Source of the DNA: an uncultured Flavobacteriaceae bacterium
GTDB taxonomy: Bacteria > Bacteroidota > Bacteroidia > Flavobacteriales > Flavobacteriaceae
Reading direction: 5' to 3'
Assembly (NCBI GenBank): GCA_937944485.1
Contig: CALDYU010000024.1
Coordinates: forward strand, 1 to 51,046
DNA length: 51,046 nucleotides
Positions 25,957 through 34,774 of the stretch are shown piece after piece. The position numbers and the translations under genes are program-made. Every line of letters starts with the position of its first letter. Within the stretch, counting starts at the first letter, position 1. Below the pieces are notes generated by a model, which was not told the DNA's origin, ran no database searches, and saw only the letters and a list, made by a program, of their open reading frames with translations.

Positions 25957-26218
25957 AAATGTAAAGACCAGAACGGATTTTCAAAATGCGGTTGATTTTG
26001 TAAATAATTATACGAAATCGATACCCGCTGATATTCTTCTGAAACTCTATGCATTCTATAAAATAGCCAATCAAAATAACGATCATCCTGGTAGTAAGAC
26101 TCCACTTATAAATGCTTTCAAGGCCAATGCACTAATTCAAGCAAAAAACATTGGTAAAGAGAAAGCCATGAAAGAATACGTAAAACTAGTAAATACAGAA
26201 TTTAGAGATTGCAAATAA
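25946..26218 (+). CDS. Acyl-CoA-binding protein
   Basis: A 90-residue four-helix protein of the ACBP family, which binds medium- and long-chain acyl-CoA and buffers it in the cytosol. The pattern is clear: DFQNAVDFVNNYTKSIPAD, LLKLYAFYKIANQND-like (with NNDHPG), INAFKANALIQAKNIGKEKA and MKEYVKLV. Its length is that of the eukaryotic protein. The start at 25946 overlaps the psd stop by 11 bases; an upstream ATG at 25904 lies inside psd and is rejected. Such proteins are unusual in bacteria and its place at the end of a phospholipid operon suggests a role in supplying acyl chains. Confidence 0.9.
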   Translation: MKSKNVKTRTDFQNAVDFVNNYTKSIPADILLKLYAFYKIANQNNDHPGSKTPLINAFKANALIQAKNIGKEKAMKEYVKLVNTEFRDCK

Positions 26219-26273
26219 GTGTTCAAACTCAAATCTTGCGCTTATTTTTTAACTGAAACTTTGCATGAAGTAT

Positions 26274-27038
26274 TCACTCATATAAATCATTCAAATCGGC
26301 ATCACAGAGCTCGCAAAACAACTGCCCCATTTTTTGAGTTAGATCATTAAAAAATCGCTTCCCCTTTTCGGCCGTTGCTTTATGGGGATTGCCAACTCCT
26401 GTATCTGCACTAATTTGAGACCACTCTCGCTCTGCCCATAGCCAACCTTCCTTAAAAGCATCTATTTTAAAGCTTTTCGCTTTACCGTCGCCCCAAGTAT
26501 TTTTCGGTAAAACTAAATCAGGTCTTAGGTACAACATAAGGCTAGTTTCCATTTCATCAGCGTGATCGCCTTTTTCTTCAAAATACGCATACTTATCTAA
26601 GGTATTAGGAAAGAAAGAAAGACTGATAAACATTTTAGGAAACCTAAGACCTAGTTCTCTAATTAATGGCTTAAAATTATTACCCCCATGCCCATTGTGA
26701 ATAAGCAACTTATAGATTCCTTGTCTATTTAGAACTTCAACAATATCATTCAACATTGCTAGTTGCGTACTGGGGTTTAAGTTGATATCTAAATAAATAT
26801 CAGACTGCCCCGTATTAACCCCAAATGGTATCGTGGGTAAAACAATGACCTTAGCCCCTTTATCCCAAGCTACTTTTGCAGCTCCATTTACCATATGATC
26901 TGCTTGTATATTATCAGTAGCATACGGCAAATGATAATTATGAGCTTCTGTAGCTCCCCAAGGCAGAATTGCTAATTCAAAATTTTCATCTTTTACAGCT
27001 TTCCAATTTGTCTCTGATAAAATATATGGGCGAATCAT
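26274..27038 (-). CDS. Creatininase-family amidohydrolase
   Basis: A 254-residue metal-dependent amidohydrolase. Motifs of the creatininase fold: LPWGATEAHNYHLPYATD with metal-binding Glu and His, VLPTIPFGVNTGQ, LIHNGHGGNNFKP, and DHADEMETSLML (Asp/Glu ligands). Members act on creatinine, on pterin/flavin precursors (e.g. FAPy deformylases) or on other amides; the true substrate here cannot be read. It lies 34 bases downstream of a sterol-desaturase-like gene on the same strand, possibly the end of that operon. Confidence 0.88.
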   Translation of the reverse strand: MIRPYILSETNWKAVKDENFELAILPWGATEAHNYHLPYATDNIQADHMVNGAAKVAWDKGAKVIVLPTIPFGVNTGQSDIYLDINLNPSTQLAMLNDIVEVLNRQGIYKLLIHNGHGGNNFKPLIRELGLRFPKMFISLSFFPNTLDKYAYFEEKGDHADEMETSLMLYLRPDLVLPKNTWGDGKAKSFKIDAFKEGWLWAEREWSQISADTGVGNPHKATAEKGKRFFNDLTQKMGQLFCELCDADLNDLYE

Positions 27039-27072
27039 TCGATATCAATTAAATTAGGTCGATCATACCATT

Positions 27073-28338
27073 TTATACGGCAGTTTCAAGGGTATCCGTA
27101 TTCTCAGCAATTGTAAAATAAATTCCCGCTATAATGGTAATAATAAAGTAAATTCCGACGATAATACTTCCAATTGTCAAATAGGCATTTATACCAAACC
27201 AGTCTTTAGTAACCACAAGAAAAATAAGGCCTGCAACCCCCCTTAACACCTCTATAATTACAGCGTAAGAAGTTCTATCCATTAGCGTTGTATATCCATA
27301 TATCCCAACAAATACAAAAGCTCCTGAAAGAAGTAAGCCATTGGGGCCAATCGTTGAATAATTATAGAACATGAAAAGTAAAAGACCAAGGGTAGCAAAC
27401 ATTTGAAAAATAACATAACCACGCAGTGCTGCGGAGCTTGAAGTTTTATACCTTTCAAACTGATATACGTCATCAATAATTGCAATAGGATACAGTTCTT
27501 TCACATCTTCTGGTCGCCAGCCTGTTGGCATAAACCAAATACGCAATTTATCCCAAATACTCTTAGTACGCCACGCATCTTGCATAAGTCTCCAAACATG
27601 CTGAAAATTAATAATTAAAGGATTCCAAGTTCCAACAGGTTTTAATACCCCATATTGCGGCTGAATCGTTTCAAGTTCTTCCTGAAAAGTGCCAAATAAA
27701 CGATCCCAAATAGAAAGTATCTGACCTAAATTCTTATCTATATACTCTGGGTTTATCGCATGGTGAACCCGATGTTGCGAAGGAGTAATAATAACATACT
27801 CTAACCATCCTAGCTTACCGATATGTTGCGTATGGTACCAAAATTGAGCAAATAAATGAACTGGTGCAATTATAGCAATCACTTCATTGGGCACGCCAAA
27901 GAATGCTGCAGGAATTAAGAATAAAGGGAAGTAACCCAATAAATTCGAAACAGATTGACGCAAAGCACAAGCCAAATTGAACTCTTCGCTACTATGATGA
28001 ATGACATGTTGATTCCAGAAAAAATTAATTTTATGACTTAGGCGATGATTCCAATAACCCGCAAAATCGATCGCGATAAATGCCACAAGCCAAACGAGCC
28101 AAGTTGATGTCAATTCTACATAAGCCAATTGTTCCAACAAATAAGGATAGGTCACTAAAATAACCCCTAAGCCCAAAGAATCTTTCAAAATATTAGTTAA
28201 GCCTGAACTTATACTCGATACAGTATCCATCACCTTATACTTTTGATTCTTTACAAAATACCCGTAGAGTATCTCCATACCCATAAGCCCCATAAAAAAA
28301 GGAATAGCGTATAAAAGTACTTTGGCGTAACTCTCCAT
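27073..28338 (-). CDS. Sterol desaturase/fatty acid hydroxylase-family membrane protein
   Basis: A 421-residue integral membrane di-iron oxygenase. The histidine boxes are visible: HRLSH, then WNQHVIHHSSEEFN about 10 residues later, and QHRVHHAIN. Hydrophobic helices surround these and four more occur in the last 130 residues, a C-terminal extension seen in alkylglycerol-monooxygenase-like members. The enzyme should hydroxylate or desaturate a lipid, but the substrate is unknown; sterols are not expected in this kind of bacterium. Its ATG overlaps the DUF1684 stop (TAATG), so it is coupled with that gene. Confidence 0.9.
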   Translation of the reverse strand: MESYAKVLLYAIPFFMGLMGMEILYGYFVKNQKYKVMDTVSSISSGLTNILKDSLGLGVILVTYPYLLEQLAYVELTSTWLVWLVAFIAIDFAGYWNHRLSHKINFFWNQHVIHHSSEEFNLACALRQSVSNLLGYFPLFLIPAAFFGVPNEVIAIIAPVHLFAQFWYHTQHIGKLGWLEYVIITPSQHRVHHAINPEYIDKNLGQILSIWDRLFGTFQEELETIQPQYGVLKPVGTWNPLIINFQHVWRLMQDAWRTKSIWDKLRIWFMPTGWRPEDVKELYPIAIIDDVYQFERYKTSSSAALRGYVIFQMFATLGLLLFMFYNYSTIGPNGLLLSGAFVFVGIYGYTTLMDRTSYAVIIEVLRGVAGLIFLVVTKDWFGINAYLTIGSIIVGIYFIITIIAGIYFTIAENTDTLETAV

Positions 28339-28940
28339 TAATGTTTCTTCTTTGGTTTCATTACTCCAGCTAAAATTTTAACTTTTAAATCATTCTCAGC
28401 AGGTGGAATAGGACAAGAATAATCAGGACTATAAGCACAATACGGATTATAAGCTTTGTTAAAATCGATAATGATGGTATCACCTTCAGGAATTTCTAAA
28501 TCAATAAATCGACCCCCAGTATAAGATTCTTCGCCATTACTCAAATCTGTAAATGGTAAAAAGAGATGGTTTTTATAAGCTTCCTTTTCTCGAAGGGAAT
28601 GACTTTGAAATATACTCAATGTCATTGGTTTACCTTGAATCGTAAAATGAGCTTCACCGTACTTTTCATAGGTCGGCAGTCTACTTGTAGTCGTTTTCAT
28701 TTGAAAAGGAATGGCATTTAACGATCTTATAAACTTTGCCTCTATGCGTAAGGAATCATCAATAGGAAAAAAATCATGCCCCTTAAACTTTTTAGCCTTA
28801 CGCTTTAATGGTGACTTTTCAGGGTCTTTATACTCGGCATTAAGATGTTCTTGAAATTCCGCAGCTGTTTGCTCTTTCTGAGCAGATACCAATTCGTTAA
28901 CGAAACAAAATAGGATTAAAGTTAAAATTTTGATATTCAT
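28338..28940 (-). CDS. DUF1684 secreted protein
   Basis: A 200-residue protein with a signal peptide (MNIKILTLILFCFVNELVSAQ) followed by a DUF1684 domain: KKFKGHDFFPIDDSLRIEAK, MTLSIFQSHS and the characteristic GRFIDLEIPEGDTIIIDFNK with YNPYCAYSPDYSCPIPP. The function of this domain is unknown. The start at 28940 opens the signal peptide; the longer ORF (to 29009) overlaps the lipoprotein gene upstream and is rejected. It sits between a lipoprotein and a membrane oxygenase in one leftward cluster. Confidence 0.88.
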   Translation of the reverse strand: MNIKILTLILFCFVNELVSAQKEQTAAEFQEHLNAEYKDPEKSPLKRKAKKFKGHDFFPIDDSLRIEAKFIRSLNAIPFQMKTTTSRLPTYEKYGEAHFTIQGKPMTLSIFQSHSLREKEAYKNHLFLPFTDLSNGEESYTGGRFIDLEIPEGDTIIIDFNKAYNPYCAYSPDYSCPIPPAENDLKVKILAGVMKPKKKH

Positions 28941-28954
28941 AGGGGGTTTATTCT

Positions 28955-29545
28955 TTAGTTGGGGCCAATCATAATATGTGCACGGTGTGTTCCCGGATCC
29001 ATTAACCAAGGCATCCCCTTAGCATGTGGTTTTAAGGGCAAGCCAGTAGATTCTGCCGTAGCAAAAGGCGTATATATAACATATCTAAATTGACCATCTT
29101 TTAAAACTCCTTGCTTTTTATCATAGGCTTCTTCCGAACCGTAATATATATACATCATACTTGGTGCCTCAGGCATTTTTAGCTTTCCAGAAGCAACTTC
29201 TTCACCGCGCATTTTTCGAATCTCCATAGCATCAACGCCTTCTTTTTTTAATTCACGCCCTCTATTCATAAAGGAGTCGAGTTCCTTAAAATAACATGCC
29301 GCTTGAATTCCTTTATTATAGGGGTTGTCGGCAATACAAACTAAATCATTAGTGCCTTTACGTAAAATGACAACTTCGCCCTCTTTGCTATAGCCATAGA
29401 CCATCGCACCTTCTTTTTTATCATTTGGTGCCGCCAATAATGCCGTTTTGATTTGAACCTCTTCAGGCATAATTTCAACATTAGCTTGTTGCGCACAGGC
29501 TGTAAATATGGAGAACGCCAAAATTGTTAGCATAATTTTTTTCAT
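28955..29545 (-). CDS. Putative lipoprotein of unknown function
   Basis: 196 residues. The N-terminus MKKIMLTILAFSIFTACAQQ is a lipoprotein signal with a lipobox-like FTAC; the Cys is residue 17. The mature part is not recognised. It contains GAMVYGYSKEGEVVILRKG, DNPYNKGIQAACYFKELD, and a C-terminal MDPGTHRAHIMIGP, which reads like a conserved motif. It is the first gene of the leftward cluster with DUF1684, the desaturase-like protein and perhaps the creatininase. 29546-29792 upstream holds no recognised gene or clear promoter. Confidence 0.72.
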   Translation of the reverse strand: MKKIMLTILAFSIFTACAQQANVEIMPEEVQIKTALLAAPNDKKEGAMVYGYSKEGEVVILRKGTNDLVCIADNPYNKGIQAACYFKELDSFMNRGRELKKEGVDAMEIRKMRGEEVASGKLKMPEAPSMMYIYYGSEEAYDKKQGVLKDGQFRYVIYTPFATAESTGLPLKPHAKGMPWLMDPGTHRAHIMIGPN

Positions 29546-29792
29546 ACCACGGATGTTTTTTTAAATATAGGAAAATCTCTGACAAATAGGAAAAGGATGC
29601 AATTGCCTTATTCCAAAATAGGCGATTCGCCTTTCAGAACTATAGTTAAAATACGGATTATTGGAAGTCAATTAAAAACGAAAAGAAGCACAAACAAAAA
29701 TCAACTATTGAACATACAATTGTGTTTCATTAAATCACCAGAAAAAACAATCTAATGAAGGTTGGCTAAAAGCCAATAACCAAGAAGTAAAA

Positions 29793-30068
29793 CTAATCGC
29801 GAGCGAATCGTAATATTATTTTTATAATTACAAATATTATTGCCACAACACCCCAAACGGACATTGAACTTCCCGATTTTTCTCCTTCTGCGGGAGTATA
29901 AGATTTGGCAGCAATCTTTGAAGCTTCTTTCGGGTCAATAATAAAATCTTTGCACTTATCAATAAAATCTGGTTTTCTTAAGGTCAATGAACAAACGATG
30001 CCCAAATTAGGATCAAATTTTCTTTTCTCGCATTTTTTACAAGATGATAATTGCTGTGCTAATTCCAT
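29793..30068 (-). CDS. Small Cys-rich protein with C-terminal membrane helix
   Basis: 91 residues. The N-terminal half holds four cysteines as CKKCEK, GIVCSLT and DKCKDF, an arrangement that could bind zinc; the C-terminal end is one hydrophobic helix (VWGVVAIIFVIIKIIL) followed by a basic tail, so it may be tail-anchored with the Cys part in the cytosol. I do not recognise a named family. It is monocistronic. The 30069-30359 stretch upstream has no gene that I can support; two short leftward frames there are discussed in the findings. Confidence 0.65.
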   Translation of the reverse strand: MELAQQLSSCKKCEKRKFDPNLGIVCSLTLRKPDFIDKCKDFIIDPKEASKIAAKSYTPAEGEKSGSSMSVWGVVAIIFVIIKIILRFARD

Positions 30069-30359
30069 AAGAACTGGTTTCAGATTTATAGTAAAACGAG
30101 AACTTATAATGATTAGTGCTTCTTTTCGATGAACTGCATAATAAATTGAAAAAGACGTGACTAGACGATTAAATTATAGACTCATAATACCACTATTAAT
30201 TTATGTCATTTATCTTTTTTGAAAACCTATTTTTTCAACTTTGGCTAGCCATTTCTTCTTAAAATTGTCTTTTGCTAGCCGCAAAGGTCCGATAGCCGTA
30301 ATTCGAACTTTTTTTATCTGAATAGACCTTAATGACAGGTATTTTCATGATACTATAAA

Positions 30360-30869
30360 TTAAACGCTTATTTCGAAAAGACACACATCGGCATCTTGGT
30401 AATGACTAGGAAGTTCGTTTGTATTTTTCAATTGTACAATTCCTAAAAATACAAATCCACAACTTATATAATATTTAATCAATTTTAAATTATTGCCACA
30501 AGTATCCATACGTATAAACTTCTTTTGACGCAATGATGCATAAGCCATAGCCCAGGCTACAATTTTGCTTACAAAATGCTGGCCTCGAAAATCAGGATTA
30601 GTAGCAATTCTATGTATGTATATTGAGGGGTCTTTATTTCGGTCTTCCCAAATTTGCGGGTCTGAATGGGCTATTGCCCATACGCAGGCTATTTGCCCAC
30701 CAATTACAATTTTAAACTGCCGTGCTTCTTGTATTTCAGTTTCCACTAAACTTCGTTCAAACGCAGGCCATGTATTTTCTGGAAATACGGTTTTCTGATA
30801 CTCGGTAGCCAAATCATATAGATGGAAGATTTCTGTAAGGTCTTCTGAAGTACTATTATGGATTTTCAA
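30360..30869 (-). CDS. GNAT-family N-acetyltransferase
   Basis: 169 residues with the GNAT core: IACVWAIAHSDPQIWED, the beta4 strand IYIHRIATNPDFRGQHFV (acetyl-CoA motif A in RGQHFV), then IVAWAMAYASLRQKKFIRMD and NNLKLIKYYISCGFVFLGI at the C-terminal arm. The substrate amine is unknown. It is 33 bases downstream of two small membrane-protein genes that follow valS and may belong to that transcript. Confidence 0.88.
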   Translation of the reverse strand: MKIHNSTSEDLTEIFHLYDLATEYQKTVFPENTWPAFERSLVETEIQEARQFKIVIGGQIACVWAIAHSDPQIWEDRNKDPSIYIHRIATNPDFRGQHFVSKIVAWAMAYASLRQKKFIRMDTCGNNLKLIKYYISCGFVFLGIVQLKNTNELPSHYQDADVCLFEISV

Positions 30870-30902
30870 AATTTTCTATTTTGATGATCCATAGAGAATA
30901 GT

Positions 30903-31091
30903 TTAATCGTTCGAGCTTCCTAAACGCTTTATCAAACCCATACCAGAAAAGAAGAATATGGCGCCTAAAAGGCCATACACTGATAATATTTTAAATTCAC
31001 CGGTACCATTAACATATAATATAGCAGCATAAATTAAGCCTCCTATACCTAATAGGGTAAGTACTAAACCGAGTATCTTTTTAATTTCCAT
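30903..31091 (-). CDS. Small two-helix membrane protein
   Basis: 62 residues: MEIKKILGLVLTLLGIGGLI makes the first hydrophobic helix, then a short loop with NGTGEF, then a second helix (YGLLGAIFFFSGMGLI) and a basic end. Function unknown. The ATG at 31091 is preferred because the longer ORF from 31148 would add a charged, non-membrane segment and overlap the upstream gene. It is 28 bases after that gene. Confidence 0.65.
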   Translation of the reverse strand: MEIKKILGLVLTLLGIGGLIYAAILYVNGTGEFKILSVYGLLGAIFFFSGMGLIKRLGSSND

Positions 31092-31119
31092 GCAACTAAA
31101 ATAAACATTTTTTAGGTTT

Positions 31120-31491
31120 TCAACCTTTCTGACTTGCTTTCCACTCAAGACGAATTAATAAACTCAATATTAACAATTCGATTATGAAATACGTCCACCC
31201 TAAAAGTGTAAGATCATGGTCGTGAAATAATAATAAGCTAATGGTCAAAAAACAATATAAGAGATTCATAATTGCTATTCCTTTTAAAAACAGACTATAC
31301 TTCTTTTTTAAAAGAAAATAACACGCAAAAGAATAAAGAGCAAAAAATACAGGAAATGCTGCAAGGAAGTACAATACGTCTTTTGGCATCCCAATTTTAT
31401 CTTCCAGCCAAACAAGAACAAAGCCTAAGAAGAATATTGATACTAAAGCTCCGAAAGCATCGATTAAGAATAATCTTTTCTTACTAAGCAT
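31120..31491 (-). CDS. Four-helix integral membrane protein
   Basis: 123 residues that are mostly hydrophobic, with four likely membrane helices: LIDAFGALVSIFFLGFVLVW, VLYFLAAFPVFFALYSFACY, GIAIMNLLYCFLTISLLLF and WTYFIIELLILSLLIRL. No motif marks a transporter or enzyme. It is 24 bases downstream of valS and probably co-transcribed. Confidence 0.7.
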   Translation of the reverse strand: MLSKKRLFLIDAFGALVSIFFLGFVLVWLEDKIGMPKDVLYFLAAFPVFFALYSFACYFLLKKKYSLFLKGIAIMNLLYCFLTISLLLFHDHDLTLLGWTYFIIELLILSLLIRLEWKASQKG

Positions 31492-31515
31492 ATGTATTGA
31501 TTTGCAATAAATTCG

Positions 31516-34146
31516 CTAACCCAAACTCGCCAAACTCTTTTCTAAAGTCTCAATTTTAGCTTCAGCGTCTGCCTGTTTCTTGCGCTCTGTGGCAATTACT
31601 TGCTCAGGGGCATTGTTTACAAAACGTTCGTTTGAAAGTTTCTTTTCCACAGATTTTAAAAAGCCTTTAGTGTATTTCAATTCTTCCTGAATTTTAGCGA
31701 TTTCAGCTGCTACATCAATTGCTCCGCTTATAGGTATAAAATACTCATTTGCCTTTACTCGAAATGATAAGGCCCCTTCTACAGCAGCTTCAACATACGA
31801 GATTTCAGAAACGTTGGTCAATTTTCGAATGACGGCATCCCAATCTTTTGGAGCCTTTTCTTCATTTAATACGGCAACTTTTAAAGTTTCTTTCATCGGA
31901 ATGTTCTTTTCCTTGCGAATGGTTCGAATACCAGAAACTACTGCATCGGCAAATTCGAAATTCTTTAAAAGCGGAGAATCTACAGCACCAAGCTTCGGCC
32001 ATTCAGCAATAATTAAAGCTTGCTCTGGAGAGCGCTTTGTTACATGTTGCCAAAGCTCTTCTGTTAGGAAAGGCATGAATGGATGCAACAATTTTAGGTT
32101 CTGCTCAAAAATGTGAATGACTTGATCATAGGTAGTTTTATCAATCGGTTGTTGATAGGCAGGTTTGATGATTTCTAATAAAGAAGAACTATAATCATCC
32201 CATACTAATTTGTAAATACACATTAAAGCATCTGAAATGCGATATTTGCTAAAATGATCTTCTATTTCAGTAAGCGTCTGGTTGAATTTAGATTGATACC
32301 AAGCAATTCCGATTTTTGATGCTTCAGGTTGAGGCAGTTCGGCGACCTCCCACCCTTTTACCAAACGGAAACCATTCCAAATTTTATTTGCAAAATTCTT
32401 GCCTTGTTGACATAAATCTTCATCGAACATTAAATCATTACCAGCTGCCGAGCTTAAAAGTAAACCAACACGAACCCCATCTGCGCCATATTGTTCTATA
32501 AGTTTTAAAGCGTCAGGAGAATTCCCCAATGACTTTGACATCTTACGACGCTGTTTATCTCGAACTAAGCCCGTGAAATAAACATTTTCAAAAGGTTTTG
32601 CATCACGATATTCATATCCCGAGATAATCATTCGGGCTACCCAGAAGAATAAAATATCTGGCCCTGTCACTAAGTCATTGGTTGGATAGTAGTACTTTAT
32701 TTCTTCATTCTCAGGGTTTGTAATTCCCCCAAAAACACTCATGGGCCATAACCATGAAGAGAACCAGGTGTCTAAAACATCTTCGTCTTGACGCAAATGG
32801 TCAATTGTTAGTTGTTTGTTGTTAGATTTTTTCTGGGCTAACTTCAAAGCATCTCCCTTGTTTTCGGCTACCACAAAATCATCTTGTCCGTCACCAAAAT
32901 AATAGGCCGGAATTTGTTGTCCCCACCACAATTGGCGTGAAATATTCCAATCACGAATGTTCTCCATCCAATGGCGGTAGGTATTTTCGAATTTTTTAGG
33001 AAAAAATTTGATATCATCACTATTCAAAACTCCATTAATAGCTGGCTTTACCAAATCTTCCATCTTTAAAAACCATTGATCTGACAATCGTGGTTCAATT
33101 ATCGCTTTGGTACGCTCTGAGGTGCCTACATTGTTCATGTATTGCTCTGTCTTGACTAAAAAGCCCTTTTCTTCTAGCTCCTTGGAAATTTCCTTTCGAA
33201 CCACAAAACGATCTTTGCCCTCATAATGCATTCCGAAAGAGTTCAGAGTGGCATCTGCATTAAAAATATCAATAGTTTCTAGCTTATGTTTTTCCCCTAA
33301 AGTCTTATCATTAACATCATGGGCGGGAGTCACTTTTAAACATCCTGTACCAAATTCAATATCTACATAATCATCTTCAATAATAGGAATCACGCGATTG
33401 CATAAAGGAACGATTGCTTTTTTACCCTTTAAATGCTGAAAACGTTCATCATTAGGATTGATACAAATCGCAGTATCTCCTAAAATGGTTTCAGGTCGCG
33501 TAGTGGCAATAGTTACTTTGTCATTAGAGCCCTCAATTTTATACTCTAAATAGTATAAAAGTCCTTGTTTTTCTTCATAAATCACTTCTTCATCAGAAAG
33601 CGTGGTTTGCGCTTCCGGATCCCAGTTGACCATGCGGTGTCCTCTATAAATCAGACCTTTATTAAACAAATCAACAAAAACCTTGATCACACTGACATAA
33701 CGCTCTTCATCCATAGTAAATGCCGTCCGATCCCAATCACATGAACAACCTAATTTCTTCAATTGTTCTAAAATTACACCGCCATACTTATCTGTCCATT
33801 CCCAAGCATGTTTTAAGAATTCCTCACGAGATAAATCAGATTTATTAATACCATCTTCTTTTAATTTAGCTACTACTTTAGCCTCAGTAGCGATAGAAGC
33901 ATGATCCATTCCAGGCACCCAACAGGCATTTTTACCCATCATTCGGGCTCTTCGCGTCAGTAAATCTTGGATAGTATTATTTAACATATGGCCCATATGT
34001 AAGACACCTGTGACATTTGGAGGTGGAATTACTATCGTATATGGCTCACGATTGTCAGGTTCTGAATGAAAATAGTTATGCTTCATCCAGTAATCATACC
34101 AATGGTTTTCAGCGTTTTGGGGGTCATATTTTGAAGGTATCTCCAT
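31516..34146 (-). CDS. valS: Valyl-tRNA synthetase
   Basis: Class I aminoacyl-tRNA synthetase charging tRNA-Val, 876 residues, a normal size. Motifs: [16 protein letters not shown] (HIGH box, here HMGH), the editing domain with [36 protein letters not shown], and [10 protein letters not shown] (KMSKS). The C-terminal part ends in a coiled coil (from ~residue 810, [20 protein letters not shown]) that contacts the tRNA. The leader is about 96 bases and holds a 10-bp palindrome CTGCTAGCAG (34171-34180). No T-box was recognised. Confidence 0.97.
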   Translation of the reverse strand: MEIPSKYDPQNAENHWYDYWMKHNYFHSEPDNREPYTIVIPPPNVTGVLHMGHMLNNTIQDLLTRRARMMGKNACWVPGMDHASIATEAKVVAKLKEDGINKSDLSREEFLKHAWEWTDKYGGVILEQLKKLGCSCDWDRTAFTMDEERYVSVIKVFVDLFNKGLIYRGHRMVNWDPEAQTTLSDEEVIYEEKQGLLYYLEYKIEGSNDKVTIATTRPETILGDTAICINPNDERFQHLKGKKAIVPLCNRVIPIIEDDYVDIEFGTGCLKVTPAHDVNDKTLGEKHKLETIDIFNADATLNSFGMHYEGKDRFVVRKEISKELEEKGFLVKTEQYMNNVGTSERTKAIIEPRLSDQWFLKMEDLVKPAINGVLNSDDIKFFPKKFENTYRHWMENIRDWNISRQLWWGQQIPAYYFGDGQDDFVVAENKGDALKLAQKKSNNKQLTIDHLRQDEDVLDTWFSSWLWPMSVFGGITNPENEEIKYYYPTNDLVTGPDILFFWVARMIISGYEYRDAKPFENVYFTGLVRDKQRRKMSKSLGNSPDALKLIEQYGADGVRVGLLLSSAAGNDLMFDEDLCQQGKNFANKIWNGFRLVKGWEVAELPQPEASKIGIAWYQSKFNQTLTEIEDHFSKYRISDALMCIYKLVWDDYSSSLLEIIKPAYQQPIDKTTYDQVIHIFEQNLKLLHPFMPFLTEELWQHVTKRSPEQALIIAEWPKLGAVDSPLLKNFEFADAVVSGIRTIRKEKNIPMKETLKVAVLNEEKAPKDWDAVIRKLTNVSEISYVEAAVEGALSFRVKANEYFIPISGAIDVAAEIAKIQEELKYTKGFLKSVEKKLSNERFVNNAPEQVIATERKKQADAEAKIETLEKSLASLG

Positions 34147-34245
34147 ATTTTTGGAACAGTTTTTGTCTTTCTGCTAGCAGTATCAGAAAATACCGCGTAA
34201 AATGTATGTTAAATAGTGGTATTTGATCGAAAATGAAATACGAAA

Positions 34246-34274
34246 CAAAAATAACTAACGTTAGTAGATAACAA
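34246..34274 (-). promoter_or_regulatory. Predicted valS promoter
   Basis: On the minus strand: TTG (34272-34274), an 18-base spacer, and TATTTTTG (34246-34253), a full match to TTG-N17-23-TAnnTTTG. A 12-bp palindrome ACTAACGTTAGT (34254-34265) lies in the spacer. Confidence 0.6.
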
Positions 34275-34281
34275 AAGGATT

Positions 34282-34311
34282 TTGGAGGTTCATTAAAAAC
34301 ATTTACTTTTG
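34282..34311 (+). promoter_or_regulatory. Predicted promoter of the DUF1573 gene
   Basis: TTG (34282-34284), a 19-base spacer, and TACTTTTG (34304-34311), a full match to the Bacteroidota consensus. Start of transcription expected near 34315, 17 bases before the ATG. Back-to-back with the valS promoter. Confidence 0.6.
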
Positions 34312-34331
34312 AAATTCACCCTAAATTAATA

Positions 34332-34721
34332 ATGATGAAAAAAATAGTACTTGTATTATTTGTAAGCCTAATGGGTATGACAATGACAGCGCAGGATGCG
34401 GCTGCTAAAATTAAGTTTAAGACGAAAACGGTTGACTACGGTGAAATCGATAAAGGTTCAGATGGTGTTCGCGTATTTGAATTTACAAACACCGGGGATG
34501 CTCCTTTAATTATAAGTAAGGTAAGCTCTAGTTGTGGATGTACTATCCCTAAAAAACCAGAAGCTCCAATTATGCCTGGAAAAACAGGTGAGATTCAAGT
34601 AAAATATGACACTAATAGAGTTGGCCCTATTCGAAAAGCAATTACTGTAATTTCGAACGCTGATACACCAACAACAGTTTTAAAAATAACAGGTCAAATT
34701 AAACCCATTGATGGCAAATAA
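34332..34721 (+). CDS. DUF1573 secreted protein
   Basis: 129 residues: signal peptide MMKKIVLVLFVSLMGMTMTA followed by one DUF1573 domain, an immunoglobulin/ASPM-like sandwich with TVDYGEIDKGSDGVRVFEFT, NTGDAPLIISKVSSSCGCT and PGKTGEIQVKYDT. The SSCGCT cysteine pair is typical. Proteins of this family are abundant, periplasmic or surface-bound in Bacteroidota, with no established function. It is monocistronic between a clear promoter and a clear terminator. An ATG at the next codon is an equal start. Confidence 0.9.
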   Translation: MMKKIVLVLFVSLMGMTMTAQDAAAKIKFKTKTVDYGEIDKGSDGVRVFEFTNTGDAPLIISKVSSSCGCTIPKKPEAPIMPGKTGEIQVKYDTNRVGPIRKAITVISNADTPTTVLKITGQIKPIDGK

Positions 34722-34746
34722 ATTTGACATAAAATAAATAATAGTG

Positions 34747-34774
34747 AAACCCTGATAATTAATTATCAGGGTTT
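34747..34774. terminator. Bidirectional terminator between DUF1573 and the aspartyl protease gene
   Basis: A perfect inverted repeat AAACCCTGATAATT/AATTATCAGGGTTT (34747-34760 with 34761-34774), forming a stem with a small loop at its AT centre and a T tract to the right (34772-34780). It serves the rightward DUF1573 transcript. Its right arm includes the stop codon of the leftward gene (34766-34768). Confidence 0.85.

Noticed and set aside
34171..34180. CTGCTAGCAG palindrome in the valS leader as a riboswitch or T-box
   Set aside because: Too short and without T-box elements; these are also not typical of Bacteroidota.
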